Shown here piece by piece: positions 44,506 through 53,920 of a stretch of 64,000 nucleotides of DNA. Numbering within the stretch: position 1 is the stretch's first letter; the number at the start of each line of letters is the position of its first letter. Source of the stretch: Sporisorium sorghi (Eukaryota; Basidiomycota; Ustilaginomycetes; Ustilaginales; Ustilaginaceae); the NCBI GenBank assembly GCA_023212695.1, contig JALCCG010000002.1, positions 1 through 64,000 of the forward strand, in the 5' to 3' direction. The position numbers were made by a program, and so were the translations under genes. The notes under the pieces are model-generated. The model had not been told where the DNA came from. It made no database searches and worked only from the letters and a program-made list of their open reading frames with translations.

Positions 44506-45762
44506 TCAAGGCTTAACGGGAATATTCCACAGCGGCCTGATATCCCTGCTCTCATCCCAGGTTCGCCCCGCCTCGATATGCACAAGAGCAAGCTCAATTT
44601 CGCGGGCATAGTCCTTATACTCCGGCAGTGCGGACAGATCCCGGTGCCACCCCGCTATACACTCTTTGAGCACGGTCTTATCCCCGTCGTAATAGGCCCG
44701 GTGGTATCGTTCGGTATTCAAGGGCCTTGCGAGCAGCCGGTCGCTGTATCGGGCGATCAGATAGGCGAGATACAGCGATACCTTCGCCACGAGGGGGGAG
44801 ACGAGAAAGCTGGGAAGCGTTCGGTACTCAAAACCGCCATACGGCTGCCTCCGGAAATCTCCCAGGAAACCGTATCGGGGTCTGCGATGGCGCCCTTTGG
44901 GATCTTCCAGCAGCGCCAGCGGCAGTGCCAGATAATTATCCAGCGTCTGAAGCAGGGACAATGACAGCGGAACACCGCTGAAATGAATATGCCCACCAAG
45001 CGGGAAGTCCCCGCAAGGCAGAGCACCTGCTCTCCATGTCAGCGAACGATCCAGAATCATCGTTTGGGCAGTGCGCAGCGCTTTTTGCATTTCGTGAAGC
45101 AATTCCTTAGGATCTGCTTTGGGTGACGGCCTTAATTCGGCAATGGGGTAAATGACCTCCCCCCGAAAACGCACGGCATCACTGCCGACTTCCCCGCCAC
45201 GTGCCATGAACTCGGAAGCAAACACGATTTGCCCATTGTCCTGCATCAGCACAAACTCCGGATCCATTCCGATCAGCAGCGATGGAGTGATTGGAGCGTC
45301 TCCGGTCTCGTTAAGCGTATTGCCCCCTTCCGTCGGGCCGCCCTTGGCACTCATAACCGCTTTATTCCGTCCCCCCTTCATTCGAACACTCTCAACCACG
45401 TATCTCCGCCCGGGCCGGGCCGTAATGATGACCTCTCCTTCATCCACACCCAGCGTATACAGCGAACGCAGTGCCGCTTTCTCCAGTCTCCGGTGCAGAC
45501 CGTCTTCGTATCTCCCATTCTCGGGATCAGGCTCATACAACACCTCGCTGCCTCCCAGCTGATGGTGGCGGATCGAGGCTGCAGCCAGCTTCCGAACATG
45601 AACCGAGTATTTGGCTGTGTAGCGGTACTCCTCCCCGGAAGCCATGCCCAACTGGCAAGGAATGCCGGACCTGATCATACGTGCCTGTGCCAGGATCGCA
45701 TTTGCCCCATTGATTGGAACATAACCTTTTGCAGCAGCTGGTTTTACCATGGATTTAGTCAT
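44506..45762 (-). CDS. PhiEco32-type amidoligase (COOH.NH2 ligase type 2)
   Basis: 418 residues. The C-terminal two-thirds matches the ATP-grasp-like amidoligase family named from phage phiEco32: GMDPEFVL, EVGSDAVR, IAELRPSP, GGHIHFSG and FEYRTLPSFLV in order, giving the acidic metal ligands and ATP loop. The N-terminal third (about 1-150) is family-specific and unrecognised. Such enzymes join carboxyl and amine groups, as in glutamine-synthetase-like ligations. It stands between cotE and mutS, a place that other spore formers leave empty. The substrate is unknown; a spore-coat or cell-wall peptide role is suggested only by position. Confidence 0.8.
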   Translation of the reverse strand: MTKSMVKPAAAKGYVPINGANAILAQARMIRSGIPCQLGMASGEEYRYTAKYSVHVRKLAAASIRHHQLGGSEVLYEPDPENGRYEDGLHRRLEKAALRSLYTLGVDEGEVIITARPGRRYVVESVRMKGGRNKAVMSAKGGPTEGGNTLNETGDAPITPSLLIGMDPEFVLMQDNGQIVFASEFMARGGEVGSDAVRFRGEVIYPIAELRPSPKADPKELLHEMQKALRTAQTMILDRSLTWRAGALPCGDFPLGGHIHFSGVPLSLSLLQTLDNYLALPLALLEDPKGRHRRPRYGFLGDFRRQPYGGFEYRTLPSFLVSPLVAKVSLYLAYLIARYSDRLLARPLNTERYHRAYYDGDKTVLKECIAGWHRDLSALPEYKDYAREIELALVHIEAGRTWDESRDIRPLWNIPVKP

Positions 45763-45784
45763 CCCCTAGCCCCCCTCGCGAAAA

Positions 45785-45811
45785 AAATAAAAAAGAGGGC
45801 ATCCGCCCTCC
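45785..45811 (-). terminator. Terminator of cotE
   Basis: On the minus strand GAGGGC pairs with GCCCTC around four bases and is followed by TTTTTTATTTTTTT. It lies between cotE and the amidoligase gene, suggesting separate transcription or readthrough only. Confidence 0.8.
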
Positions 45812-45869
45812 GCAAAGCTGCCCTCACTGCATATGCTAAGATTATAATCATTCCTACAGGAGGGGTAAC

Positions 45870-46436
45870 TTACAGTTCATCCTCCAGACCTTCGTAATCA
45901 AGGTCTTCGTAATCATCGACATCGTCTCCCAGGGCGTAGTCGAACTCTTTGTCTTCGTAGTCACCATGGTGGTTGGTGCATACTTTTACAACGACCTTGG
46001 TTTCGGCCACCAGCTCCACCGCATACTCTCTCTCTACCCGCAGGATGACACTCGTGCCATTCGAGGATACGCTGGCTTCGACGCAGCTCGGCTCCTGTGT
46101 CGCTTCTGCCGACACTTCCACCGTTGCTGCGCGATGCTTCGGATCCAGATAGGAAAGAGGCACGCGTTCTACATACGACACCGTTTCTTTCGCCACGTCG
46201 GTCTGCGAATTTTTGTCATAGGAATACCAGATGTTAACATCGTAAGTACCAATAACTTCAATTCCGTCTCCGGCGGCAACCGCCTCGTATTGATGGTTTA
46301 TAATCCAGGCCCCCAAAATACTGGTCGGATTATTAGGCGGAGTCACGGTATGTGTTACGGTAGAGAACTTACGACCCTTGCCGCAGATCGCCTTCGTGAT
46401 GATTTCTCTACATTGGTGTTTATGACTCAATGACAT
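45870..46436 (-). CDS. cotE: Outer spore coat morphogenetic protein CotE
   Basis: 188 residues; the outer-coat assembly protein made in the mother cell. REIITKAICGKGRKFS and NPTSILGAWIINHQYEA are typical of the N-terminal half, YDVNIWYSYDKNSQTDVAKETVSY follows, and the C-terminal tail is highly acidic (DDVDDYEDLDYEGLEDEL). The start at 46436 is preceded by GGAGGAGG. It heads the conserved cotE-mutS-mutL order. Confidence 0.94.
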   Translation of the reverse strand: MSLSHKHQCREIITKAICGKGRKFSTVTHTVTPPNNPTSILGAWIINHQYEAVAAGDGIEVIGTYDVNIWYSYDKNSQTDVAKETVSYVERVPLSYLDPKHRAATVEVSAEATQEPSCVEASVSSNGTSVILRVEREYAVELVAETKVVVKVCTNHHGDYEDKEFDYALGDDVDDYEDLDYEGLEDEL

Positions 46437-46564
46437 CTTCGAACCTCCTCCATACAATCATTCCATACATGTGTATGCACGAGATGGGCGAATGTTGAAT
46501 GAAGTGGTCCAAATAAATTCATATGATGCTAAAAATATCAGATTTTTTTTTGAAAAACCCTGAG

Positions 46565-47545
46565 TTACAGGTCCGAATCCGCACGCTTCTGCGGTTTTTT
46601 TGCCGTGGGTGCCTTATACTTCTTCGATATATTCAAATAGTATTCCAGCTCGTGGCAGAGCTGCAGAATTGCGGATCTGACCTCGAATTCCTCGCGGGTG
46701 GTCGGGAGATCCATTTCCTTGAACCGATCTTCCAGCTCAATCAGCAGTCCTTCGGACTTGCCCGTGTATCCTTCAGCAACAACATCCTTGCTTAATTGAT
46801 CGAAAATTTCAGCGGTCAGCACCCCGTGAGGAAGACGCTCGTACACCTGCGATATCTGATGCATCATGCTCTGGATGTTCTCCATCTGTTCCTTCCGCAT
46901 ATAGAAATATATGTTCCAAGAGCCATCCGGATGAATCATCTGATTCTCCGATGCCCGCTTCGCTTCTTCTATTCCCCGCTCGATCTGCCGATTGGCCTCA
47001 ATCAGTTCTTTACCGTCCCATATATGTTCAGGGTCTCTCAGCGTGAGCGAGAAATGATTGAAAATGACAGAGAAGAGCCCGTCCACCCTGCGGCGGATCT
47101 CCATCATCGCTCCCTCACTGTTTGGCATGTACACCAAGTTCACCAGCATCGCTGACCCGAGGCCGATTATCAACAGCTCAACCTGGGTGAGCATAATATC
47201 GAATCCAATCTCTTCACCCTGAAACACTCGAAACACCACGACGGAGCTGGTAACGATCCCTTCCTTGAAATTCGCTTTTGAAATCGCTGGAAATGCGAGA
47301 AGTATGTAGAGTGCCAGAACCCAGTAATGAAAGCCGAGAAAATAAAAAAGAATGCACGCCAGCAGCAGTCCCAGCAGCGAAGCAAAGAACCTGGATGATA
47401 TGGAGCGCACACTCCGTTTGCGCGTGACGTCCACGCCGAGTATAGCAAGAAGACCGGCGGACGTAGCCCCCGGTATATTTAAGGCATCTGTAATTAAAAT
47501 GGCAAGCAGGCTTGCCGCGGCCGTTTTGATGACACGAAATCCCAT
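46565..47545 (-). CDS. Aromatic acid exporter-family membrane protein
   Basis: 326 residues with four or five membrane helices in the first 145 residues (for example ASLLAILITDALNIP and FASLLGLLLACILFYFLGFHYWVLALYILLAF) and a cytoplasmic helical C-terminal half (ArAE_1-type with EHIWDGKELIEANRQIERGIEEAK). The family includes p-hydroxybenzoate efflux proteins and YqjA-like relatives; the substrate is not known. Single gene. Confidence 0.82.
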   Translation of the reverse strand: MGFRVIKTAAASLLAILITDALNIPGATSAGLLAILGVDVTRKRSVRSISSRFFASLLGLLLACILFYFLGFHYWVLALYILLAFPAISKANFKEGIVTSSVVVFRVFQGEEIGFDIMLTQVELLIIGLGSAMLVNLVYMPNSEGAMMEIRRRVDGLFSVIFNHFSLTLRDPEHIWDGKELIEANRQIERGIEEAKRASENQMIHPDGSWNIYFYMRKEQMENIQSMMHQISQVYERLPHGVLTAEIFDQLSKDVVAEGYTGKSEGLLIELEDRFKEMDLPTTREEFEVRSAILQLCHELEYYLNISKKYKAPTAKKPQKRADSDL

Positions 47546-47646
47546 GTGATGAAGAGCCTCCAGGCGATTGTGATGGTTTTACTTCATCCTAGCCTATTTT
47601 CATGCCATAGACAACCATACAGGGAACCTGCCCAAGACAAGGCGCC

Positions 47647-48480
47647 TTAACGATGAGTTAACAATTTTCTTTCTATATATACAACGATTTGATACATGGC
47701 CGTGGCCACGACAGCGATAATGAGAAGGCTTGATAGGACGAGCGTAAAGTTGAATACCTGAAAGCCGTACATGATCAGATAACCAAGACCCGATTTCGCA
47801 ACCAGGAATTCACCGACTATGACACCGACCCATGCCATGCCCACATTGACCTTCAGTGTAGACACAATGGCCGGATAGGATGCCGGCAGAATGACACGCT
47901 GAAAGACCTGACGCTTGGTGCCGCCGAAAGTACGGACAACCTTGATCAGATTGGAATCCACCTCATTAAAGCTGTTGTATACCACAAGGGTGGTCACAAT
48001 GACCGTAATGGATAATGTAGTGATCACGATAGCGGTAAAGCCGGCGCCGAACATGACAATAAAGATAGGACCCAGCGCCACTTTCGGCATGCTGTTGAAC
48101 ACAACCATGTAAGGGTCCAGAACCTTATTAAGAAACGGTGACCACCAGATCAAGACAGCCAGCAGCGTGCCGACAAGCGTGCCCAGCAGGAACCCGACAA
48201 CCGTCTCTCCAACCGTGATCCCCAGATGCCCCCACAACTCGCCGCTAACCATGTTGCCCCATATATTAGAGAAGATTTTGGACGGGTAGCTGAATAAAAG
48301 CACGTCAATCCACTTCCATCTTCCAGCCGCTTCCCACCAGATAAAAAACAGCAGCAGCAAGCTAAGCTGGACCGCCAGTACCCGATTCCGGATGCTTTTC
48401 TTCTTCTTTGTGTGTTTAACATAGATATCCTGGAGCCAGCCCTTCGAAGAAGAAGCAGAAGGCTCATGCCTTGTTGTCAT
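47647..48480 (-). CDS. ABC importer permease, NitT/TauT (SsuC) family
   Basis: 277-residue inner-membrane permease with about six helices and the conserved EAA-like loop (GGTKRQVFQRVILPASYPAIVSTLKVNVGMAW in pieces). The start at 48480 has AAGGAG before it. It follows the ATPase gene by a few bases, and together with the lipoprotein at 50304 forms one uptake system. The solute class (nitrate, sulfonate or thiamine precursor) cannot be decided from sequence alone. Confidence 0.88.
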   Translation of the reverse strand: MTTRHEPSASSSKGWLQDIYVKHTKKKKSIRNRVLAVQLSLLLLFFIWWEAAGRWKWIDVLLFSYPSKIFSNIWGNMVSGELWGHLGITVGETVVGFLLGTLVGTLLAVLIWWSPFLNKVLDPYMVVFNSMPKVALGPIFIVMFGAGFTAIVITTLSITVIVTTLVVYNSFNEVDSNLIKVVRTFGGTKRQVFQRVILPASYPAIVSTLKVNVGMAWVGVIVGEFLVAKSGLGYLIMYGFQVFNFTLVLSSLLIIAVVATAMYQIVVYIERKLLTHR

Positions 48481-48485
48481 AGGCT

Positions 48486-49259
48486 TCACTCCTTCCCGAT
48501 GGTTTGCATTTCGCCCCAAATCTTATGAAACAATTCATTAAAGCCCGGCTCCTTGCGGGCAAAAAAAGGCTGCGCCCGTCGGATGTTCTCCGGAATATCA
48601 AATAACCGGTGAATCCGCCCGGGATTGCGGTTTAAGAGAATGACCCGATCGCTCATCGCAATGGCCTCCGACAGGTCATGGGTCACCAGAATGGCGGTCT
48701 TTCCCCGCTCTTTCAAAGTCTCCACAATCAAATCCTCGAGCTGCAGCTTCGTCTGATAATCCAATGCGGAGAATGGCTCATCGAGCAGAAGCAGACCGGG
48801 ATCCGTTGCCAAGGTCCTAACGAGTGCGACCCGTTGTCTCATCCCGCCTGAGAGCTGTGACGGGTACAGAATGCCGCTGTCGCCAAGCCCCATTTCCCTG
48901 AGCAGATTCTGCACGGCGCTGCGGCTCTCCGGATTCAATCGTTCCGTCAATTCCAAACCAATCAAGGCGTTATCCATAATGGTCCGCCACGGAAATAAAT
49001 AGTCCTGCTGCAGCATGTATCCCACCTCCGGTGACGGCCCGTATATCGGATCGCCATTCACGTAAGCGGCTCCTTTGGACGGCTGCAGCAGGCCGGCAAT
49101 GACAGACAATATGGTCGTCTTGCCACAACCGCTAGGTCCAACCAGGCTGACAAATTCGCCGGGCTCCACCTTCAAGTGAATTCCTTCCACAGCCAGAGAG
49201 GCTTCCCGATCGGTGACATATACGTGAGCGATATCATTCAATTCAACTACCGGTACCAT
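48486..49259 (-). CDS. ABC importer ATPase, NitT/TauT (SsuB) family
   Basis: 257 residues. Walker A GPSGCGKTTIL, Q-loop LQQDYLFPWRT, signature LSGGMRQRVAL, Walker B LLLLDEPFSALD, and switch histidine LVTHD. The Q-loop PW pair is typical of nitrate/sulfonate/taurine importers. It is the middle gene of a three-gene importer operon (lipoprotein, ATPase, permease). Confidence 0.92.
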   Translation of the reverse strand: MVPVVELNDIAHVYVTDREASLAVEGIHLKVEPGEFVSLVGPSGCGKTTILSVIAGLLQPSKGAAYVNGDPIYGPSPEVGYMLQQDYLFPWRTIMDNALIGLELTERLNPESRSAVQNLLREMGLGDSGILYPSQLSGGMRQRVALVRTLATDPGLLLLDEPFSALDYQTKLQLEDLIVETLKERGKTAILVTHDLSEAIAMSDRVILLNRNPGRIHRLFDIPENIRRAQPFFARKEPGFNELFHKIWGEMQTIGKE

Positions 49260-49299
49260 GGTGCTCTCTCCTTTCGTTCTATGGATCAGGAGTACGTCA

Positions 49300-50304
49300 T
49301 TATTTCGCTAACTTCGCTTTCTCGGCAAACGTGTTGTTAACGATCTTCTCAGGTGCTACCCGCTCTTTCAGTTCGCCGGCTTGATCCATCACGTCCAGCA
49401 GATTGTTCCATTCTGCATCATCCACGATCGGATCGGTTGCGTAGCTCCCCTGCTCTTTGTACCGTTTAACAGAAGAAACGACGATATCCCGGTCGCTATC
49501 CTTGAAATAAGGCATGATGGCATCAGCAATATCCTCAGGAGTGTTGGCATCCACCCATTGCTGTGCCTTGTAGAGGGCATTGGTAAACTTCTGAACCGTT
49601 GCGTCATGTTTGTCGATATAACTCTGCTTGGTCATGAACACCGTATAAGGCAGATGTCCGCTTTCCACGCCGAAGGAAGCTACCACCTTACCCCGGCCTT
49701 CTTTTTCGAAGATGGAGGCTTGCGGCTCAAAGAGCTGCACAAACTCACCCGTACCGGAAGCATAGGCTGATGCGATATTGGCAAAATCAATGTTCTGAAT
49801 CAGCTCGAGATCACCGTGCGGGTCAATCCCTTTTTTGTTCAATGTAAACTCGCCTGCCATCTGCGGCATTCCGCCCTTGCGCTGACCCAGGAACACCTTA
49901 CCCTTCACGTTGTTCCAATCGAACGCGCCTGACCCGTCCCGGGCCATCAGGAATGTGCCATCCGTCTGTGTCAGCTGACCAAAGTTAATAACCGGATCCT
50001 CGGAGCCCTGCTGATAGACGTAAATCGAGGTTTCGGAGCCGACTAGCGCCACATCGATAGCTCCTGACAGCAAGGCCGTCATGGTTTTGTCACCGCCCGG
50101 GGTCGTCTGCAGCTCCACATCAAGCCCCTCTTCCTTGAAAAATCCTTTCTCCAACGCGACATACTGCGGCGCATAGAAGATCGAACGTGTCACTTCGCCA
50201 ATCTTGACTTTTGTAGCCGATCCACCGCCACCGCACCCGGCAAGCGCTACTCCGCAAACAAGCAGCATCGATAACGCCAGCCCCCACCATTTTTGACGCT
50301 TCAT
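49300..50304 (-). CDS. ABC importer substrate-binding lipoprotein, NMT1/SsuA-like
   Basis: 334 residues. A signal peptide ends in lipobox LAGC (about residues 20-23) followed by a Gly linker. The mature part is a type II periplasmic-binding fold: IGEVTRSIFYAPQYVALEKGFFKEEGLDVEL, a Gly-Asp-rich GGDKTMTALLSGAIDVALVG and two-lobe signatures of the NMT1/THI5 group. The start at 50304 has GGAGGG upstream. It leads the operon and defines its specificity, which remains unknown. Confidence 0.9.
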   Translation of the reverse strand: MKRQKWWGLALSMLLVCGVALAGCGGGGSATKVKIGEVTRSIFYAPQYVALEKGFFKEEGLDVELQTTPGGDKTMTALLSGAIDVALVGSETSIYVYQQGSEDPVINFGQLTQTDGTFLMARDGSGAFDWNNVKGKVFLGQRKGGMPQMAGEFTLNKKGIDPHGDLELIQNIDFANIASAYASGTGEFVQLFEPQASIFEKEGRGKVVASFGVESGHLPYTVFMTKQSYIDKHDATVQKFTNALYKAQQWVDANTPEDIADAIMPYFKDSDRDIVVSSVKRYKEQGSYATDPIVDDAEWNNLLDVMDQAGELKERVAPEKIVNNTFAEKAKLAK

Positions 50305-50462
50305 GGTAACCCTCCATTCCCTTGAACAAACTTTTCTTTTCAACATATGCATGCGTCTGCCCAAAGGTTAAACGCCTGGCAGTGTCAGTCATGCCGCTGT
50401 GCCCTATGTGCGGAGAAGATAAAATACCAAATGCCGCTTTTCCTATGTAAAAGTGTAAAAGA

Positions 50463-50488
50463 AAAAAACGCAGCCACAAGGGCTGCGT
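50463..50488 (-). terminator. Terminator of the M32 carboxypeptidase gene
   Basis: On the minus strand ACGCAGCC pairs with GGCTGCGT around five bases and is followed by seven Ts. It begins nine bases past the stop. Confidence 0.92.
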
Positions 50489-50496
50489 CTCATCCA

Positions 50497-52014
50497 TTAA
50501 AGCTTATAAATCTCTTTATATTTCTCTTCCAGATAATCCGCCAGATAGTCCGGGTTCAGCTCTTCTCCTGTGATTCTCACAATAATCTCGGAAGGTTTCT
50601 CGCTTTTGCCGTACTTGTAAACCTTGTCTGTCAGCCATTCTTTGATTGGAGCCAAATTCCCCTCTTCAATCAACTGGTCAAGGTTCGGCAGCTCTTTACG
50701 CATCGTGTGAAGCATTTGGGCAGCATACATGTTACCCAGCGAATAGGATGCAAAATATCCGAAATCACCGCCGGACCAGTGAACATCCTGCAGCACGCCC
50801 ATTCCGTCGTTTGTCGGCATAATGCCGAGGTATTCCTTATACTTCGCGTTCCAGGTTTCCGGAAGATCCTTCACAGCCAATCCTTCGTTAAAGAGCATCT
50901 TCTCGATCTCGTAGCGAATGATGATGTGCAGGTTATATGTCAGTTCGTCTGCCTCAATACGAATCAAAGAGTTCTCTACCTTGTTCGCAGCCAGATAGAA
51001 TTGCTCAACGTCCACTTCCTTTAATTGCTCAGGGAAGTGCTGCTGGAGGTCCGCAAAATAACGACGCCAGAACGGGCGGCTCCGGCCAATCATATTCTCC
51101 CACAGACGGGATTGGGACTCATGAATGCCCATGGAGGTGCCGCCGGAGAGCGGCGTGCCTGCCAGCGTCTTGTCGATATTTTGCTCATATAGTGCATGCC
51201 CGCCCTCGTGCAAGGAGCTGAATACCGCACTGAGCACATCATCCGGAAGATACATGGTCGTAATGCGCACATCGCCAGGATTGAGACCCGTCGCAAATGG
51301 ATGCACACTCTCATCCAGGCGTCCTGCTTCAAAGTCATAACCCATTTGCTCCAGCAGAAACAAGCTGAATTTCTCCTGCTGTTCTTTCGGGAACAGCTGT
51401 TTCAAGAAAGCTGTTTCCGGCTTGAAGGAAGACTCCTGGATTGCATGGACCAGCGGCACCAGACGCGCTTTCAGACGTTCGAAGATGGCATCCACCTTCT
51501 CCACCGTCAGATCCGGCTCGTACATATCAAGCAGTGTATCGTATCGGGTATCCTTCACGCCCCAATATTCGATAAACTCCTGCTTGAACGCTACGATTTT
51601 GGTTAAGTATGGCTCGAAACCTTCGAAATCACTATTCTTCTTCGCTTCCTCCCACTTCGTTTCCGATTGGGTGGCAAGAATGGAATATTCCTGGAAGCGT
51701 TCAGGTGGAATGGATTTGCTCTGGTCGTACATTTTACGCACTTCCGCGATCATGCGGCGTTTGCGATCATCCAACTGCTCTGCCTGTTCCGGTCCGGCAA
51801 AAAAAGACAGAAGCTGTCCCATCTCCTCCGAGATTTGCAGTTTAAATGCTTCTGTAGATAGAACCCCGATCGTTTCGGAACGAATTTCGGTTCCTTTGCG
51901 GGGAGCACCTGTCCGTAAATCCCAATGAAGTAGGCCTATAGCTTCGTAGTAGCTCATGATTTTGCGAACCAATCGATCAAATTGTTCCCATTGCTGTGAA
52001 TGTTGTACTGCCAT
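50497..52014 (-). CDS. Carboxypeptidase, M32 family
   Basis: 505-residue zinc carboxypeptidase (thermostable carboxypeptidase type) that trims C-terminal residues of peptides. Zinc motif LHEGGHALYEQ (HExxH) at about residue 262, HESQSRLWEN some 30 residues later with the third ligand Glu, and the family's WDLRTGAPRKGTEIR near the N-terminus. Cytosolic, no signal peptide. Single-gene unit with its own terminator. Confidence 0.95.
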   Translation of the reverse strand: MAVQHSQQWEQFDRLVRKIMSYYEAIGLLHWDLRTGAPRKGTEIRSETIGVLSTEAFKLQISEEMGQLLSFFAGPEQAEQLDDRKRRMIAEVRKMYDQSKSIPPERFQEYSILATQSETKWEEAKKNSDFEGFEPYLTKIVAFKQEFIEYWGVKDTRYDTLLDMYEPDLTVEKVDAIFERLKARLVPLVHAIQESSFKPETAFLKQLFPKEQQEKFSLFLLEQMGYDFEAGRLDESVHPFATGLNPGDVRITTMYLPDDVLSAVFSSLHEGGHALYEQNIDKTLAGTPLSGGTSMGIHESQSRLWENMIGRSRPFWRRYFADLQQHFPEQLKEVDVEQFYLAANKVENSLIRIEADELTYNLHIIIRYEIEKMLFNEGLAVKDLPETWNAKYKEYLGIMPTNDGMGVLQDVHWSGGDFGYFASYSLGNMYAAQMLHTMRKELPNLDQLIEEGNLAPIKEWLTDKVYKYGKSEKPSEIIVRITGEELNPDYLADYLEEKYKEIYKL

Positions 52015-52059
52015 ACGGGCTCACCTTCTTTTTTAGTGATAGGAATCTTTTATACTCTA

Positions 52060-52088
52060 TTGATGATACTTTTTACAAGGTATATAAT
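52060..52088 (+). promoter_or_regulatory. Sigma-A promoter of the YqkB-like and carbonic anhydrase genes
   Basis: TTGATG (52060-52065), 17-base spacer, TATAAT (52083-52088), then the TTG start at 52143. Confidence 0.75.
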
Positions 52089-52142
52089 CAACTTCCAGAA
52101 AGAATAAATAACATTCTACATATAAGGGAGTGTCAGGATGCC

Positions 52143-52481
52143 TTGATTATTCAACTCACCCCCCAAGCCGAGCAGAAGCTGAAGGATAAACTTGGGGACA
52201 AGCCAGGCACCATCAGGCTGATCTATGACACGGAGGGATGCGGATGTGCCGTCAACGGCGTTCCAAGCCTGCGAATTGTAGATGAGCCTACAGTGGATGA
52301 CAGCACTGTAGATACGGGAAGCCCTGTGCCTTTTATTGTAAACCGTCGGCAGGAAATTTTCTTCGAGGACAAGATGAAGCTTGACGCCGATTCCGGCGTG
52401 TGCTCCTTCCGCCTTGACAGCAGCGGACAACATTACGGCACCAATATTCAGATTATAGATACCCGAGTGCAACAACTATAA
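52143..52481 (+). CDS. HesB/YqkB-like iron-sulfur-type protein
   Basis: 112-residue small protein with the HesB/YadR fold. It has only a DTEGCGCAVNGVP loop rather than the C...CGCG pattern of IscA, so it is the YqkB-type group whose iron-sulfur role is unclear. The start is TTG at 52143, with AGGAT five bases upstream; an ATG a few bases earlier would stop at once. A TTG start is the reason that the gene could be missed. Probably co-transcribed with the carbonic anhydrase gene 30 bases on. Confidence 0.75.
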   Translation: MIIQLTPQAEQKLKDKLGDKPGTIRLIYDTEGCGCAVNGVPSLRIVDEPTVDDSTVDTGSPVPFIVNRRQEIFFEDKMKLDADSGVCSFRLDSSGQHYGTNIQIIDTRVQQL

Positions 52482-52511
52482 ACGACGATCGAAACGAAGG
52501 AGAGAATATCC

Positions 52512-53081
52512 ATGGAACAACACCTAAACAGCATTTTGGAACACAACCGCAGCTTTGTAGAGAACAAAGAATACGAATCCTATCTGACCGGTCGTTTTCC
52601 TGAGAAAAAACTCGTCATCATCACCTGCATGGATACACGGCTCGTCGAACTGCTTCCAAAAGCAATGAATTTCAAGAATGGCGATGTCAAAATCATTAAA
52701 AACGCCGGCGCCATCATCTCCCAGCCTTTCGGCAGTGTGATGCGGAGCGTTATGGTTGCACTGTACGAGCTTCATGCGGAAGAAGTGATCGTAGTAGGCC
52801 ACTATGAATGCGGCATGGCTTCCCTGAACGCCGAGGATATGATCCAGCATATGAGAGACCGCGGGATCTCGGATGAAGTTCTCTCCACGCTTGAAAATTC
52901 CGGCATCCGCTTGTCCAAATGGCTTCGCGGTTTCGATAACATTACAGACGGCGTAAAAAACACCGTTGACTTGATCAAAAAACACCCGCTGCTTCCGCCA
53001 AACGTACCCGTTCACGGCATGGTTATCGACCCTAACACAGGCGCGCTTGATCTGGTAGTCGAAGGTTACGAGAACAAATAA
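52512..53081 (+). CDS. Beta-class carbonic anhydrase
   Basis: 189 residues. Interconverts CO2 and bicarbonate. Zinc ligands and dyad: IITCMDTRLVEL (Cys, Asp-Arg) and GHYECGM (His, Cys), the short beta-CA form like B. subtilis YtiB. GGAGAG precedes the ATG. A strong terminator follows. Confidence 0.93.
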   Translation: MEQHLNSILEHNRSFVENKEYESYLTGRFPEKKLVIITCMDTRLVELLPKAMNFKNGDVKIIKNAGAIISQPFGSVMRSVMVALYELHAEEVIVVGHYECGMASLNAEDMIQHMRDRGISDEVLSTLENSGIRLSKWLRGFDNITDGVKNTVDLIKKHPLLPPNVPVHGMVIDPNTGALDLVVEGYENK

Positions 53082-53101
53082 ATCATTCAAAGTCAAATTG
53101 G

Positions 53102-53132
53102 AGCACAAGCGCTGAGGCGTTTGTGCTTTTTT
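53102..53132 (+). terminator. Terminator of the carbonic anhydrase gene
   Basis: AGCACAAGCGC pairs with GCGTTTGTGCT around four bases and is followed by six Ts, 20 bases after the stop. Confidence 0.93.
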
Positions 53133-53285
53133 AGTCACAATTTTACCAAAAGCAGAGAGAAAGAACCCTCCCCCAGTTGTCAAACCATACAGTTTCAGTG
53201 TACACTTTTTATCAACCGGACCGATAGGCGGATTTCCATCCCAACCTTAGTGTCCACGATATGCGTTTCAAAGGGAGTTATGTCC

Positions 53286-53864
53286 ATGAATACGTTGTCA
53301 TACGGCTTGTTAGGACTACTAGCAAGAAGAGAATCATCAGGATACGATTTGATGCTTCGCATACAGCCATTTTGGCAAGCCAAACACAGTCAAATCTATC
53401 CCCTGCTGTCCAGCATGGAGGAGAAGCAATTGTTGTCCTCTCACTGGGTCCAGCAAAGTGATAAACCGGACAAGAAAATCTATGCGATTACCGAAAAAGG
53501 CATGCAGAAGCTGCGCGAATGGATGTACCAACCCATTGCTCCCGCAGTCACCAAAGATGAACTTTCTCTTCGAACCTTTTGCCTGTGGTTAGCGGAGATC
53601 GGCATCGCCGTTGATATTTTCGAGGACCGCAGAATTGGCTATCTGGAGAAAAAGCGTTATTACGAGCAGATTTTAGAGGGGATTCCGGAGGACACTCGCG
53701 AGCTTGGAAGCAAGGCGTTCAGCAATTATGTACTCGCTACCAAAGGATTAATGATGGCTGAGACCGAGCTGAAATGGTGTGATTGGGTACTGGATTTATT
53801 AAAGCAGCAGCAGCGCTCAACCGCCTCAAAACATGGTCGCACAAATTTTGAAACCTTATCGTGA
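53286..53864 (+). CDS. PadR-family transcriptional regulator
   Basis: 192 residues. Winged helix SYGLLGLLARRESSGYDLMLRI then QIYPLLSSMEEKQLLSSHWVQ, KKIYAITEKGMQKLREWM (wing and coiled dimerisation), with the Vir_act_alpha C-terminal helical domain. PadR proteins repress stress or efflux genes by effector release. The start at 53286 follows GGGAG with eight bases between; an in-frame ATG at 53280 is an alternative. The likely target is itself or the membrane gene downstream, which is inference. Confidence 0.9.
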   Translation: MNTLSYGLLGLLARRESSGYDLMLRIQPFWQAKHSQIYPLLSSMEEKQLLSSHWVQQSDKPDKKIYAITEKGMQKLREWMYQPIAPAVTKDELSLRTFCLWLAEIGIAVDIFEDRRIGYLEKKRYYEQILEGIPEDTRELGSKAFSNYVLATKGLMMAETELKWCDWVLDLLKQQQRSTASKHGRTNFETLS

Positions 53865-53920
53865 CTCGTCCGTATTACTCTTTATTACTCTAAATTCACT
53901 GGGAGGTTCGACAGAACACG

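Noticed and set aside
46577..46603. Hairpin plus T run reading rightward
   Set aside because: It lies inside the 3' coding end of the leftward exporter gene, with no rightward gene to end there.
50305..50462. TPP or other riboswitch upstream of the ABC importer
   Set aside because: The leader has small hairpins but none of the conserved TPP core bases; nothing specific could be supported.
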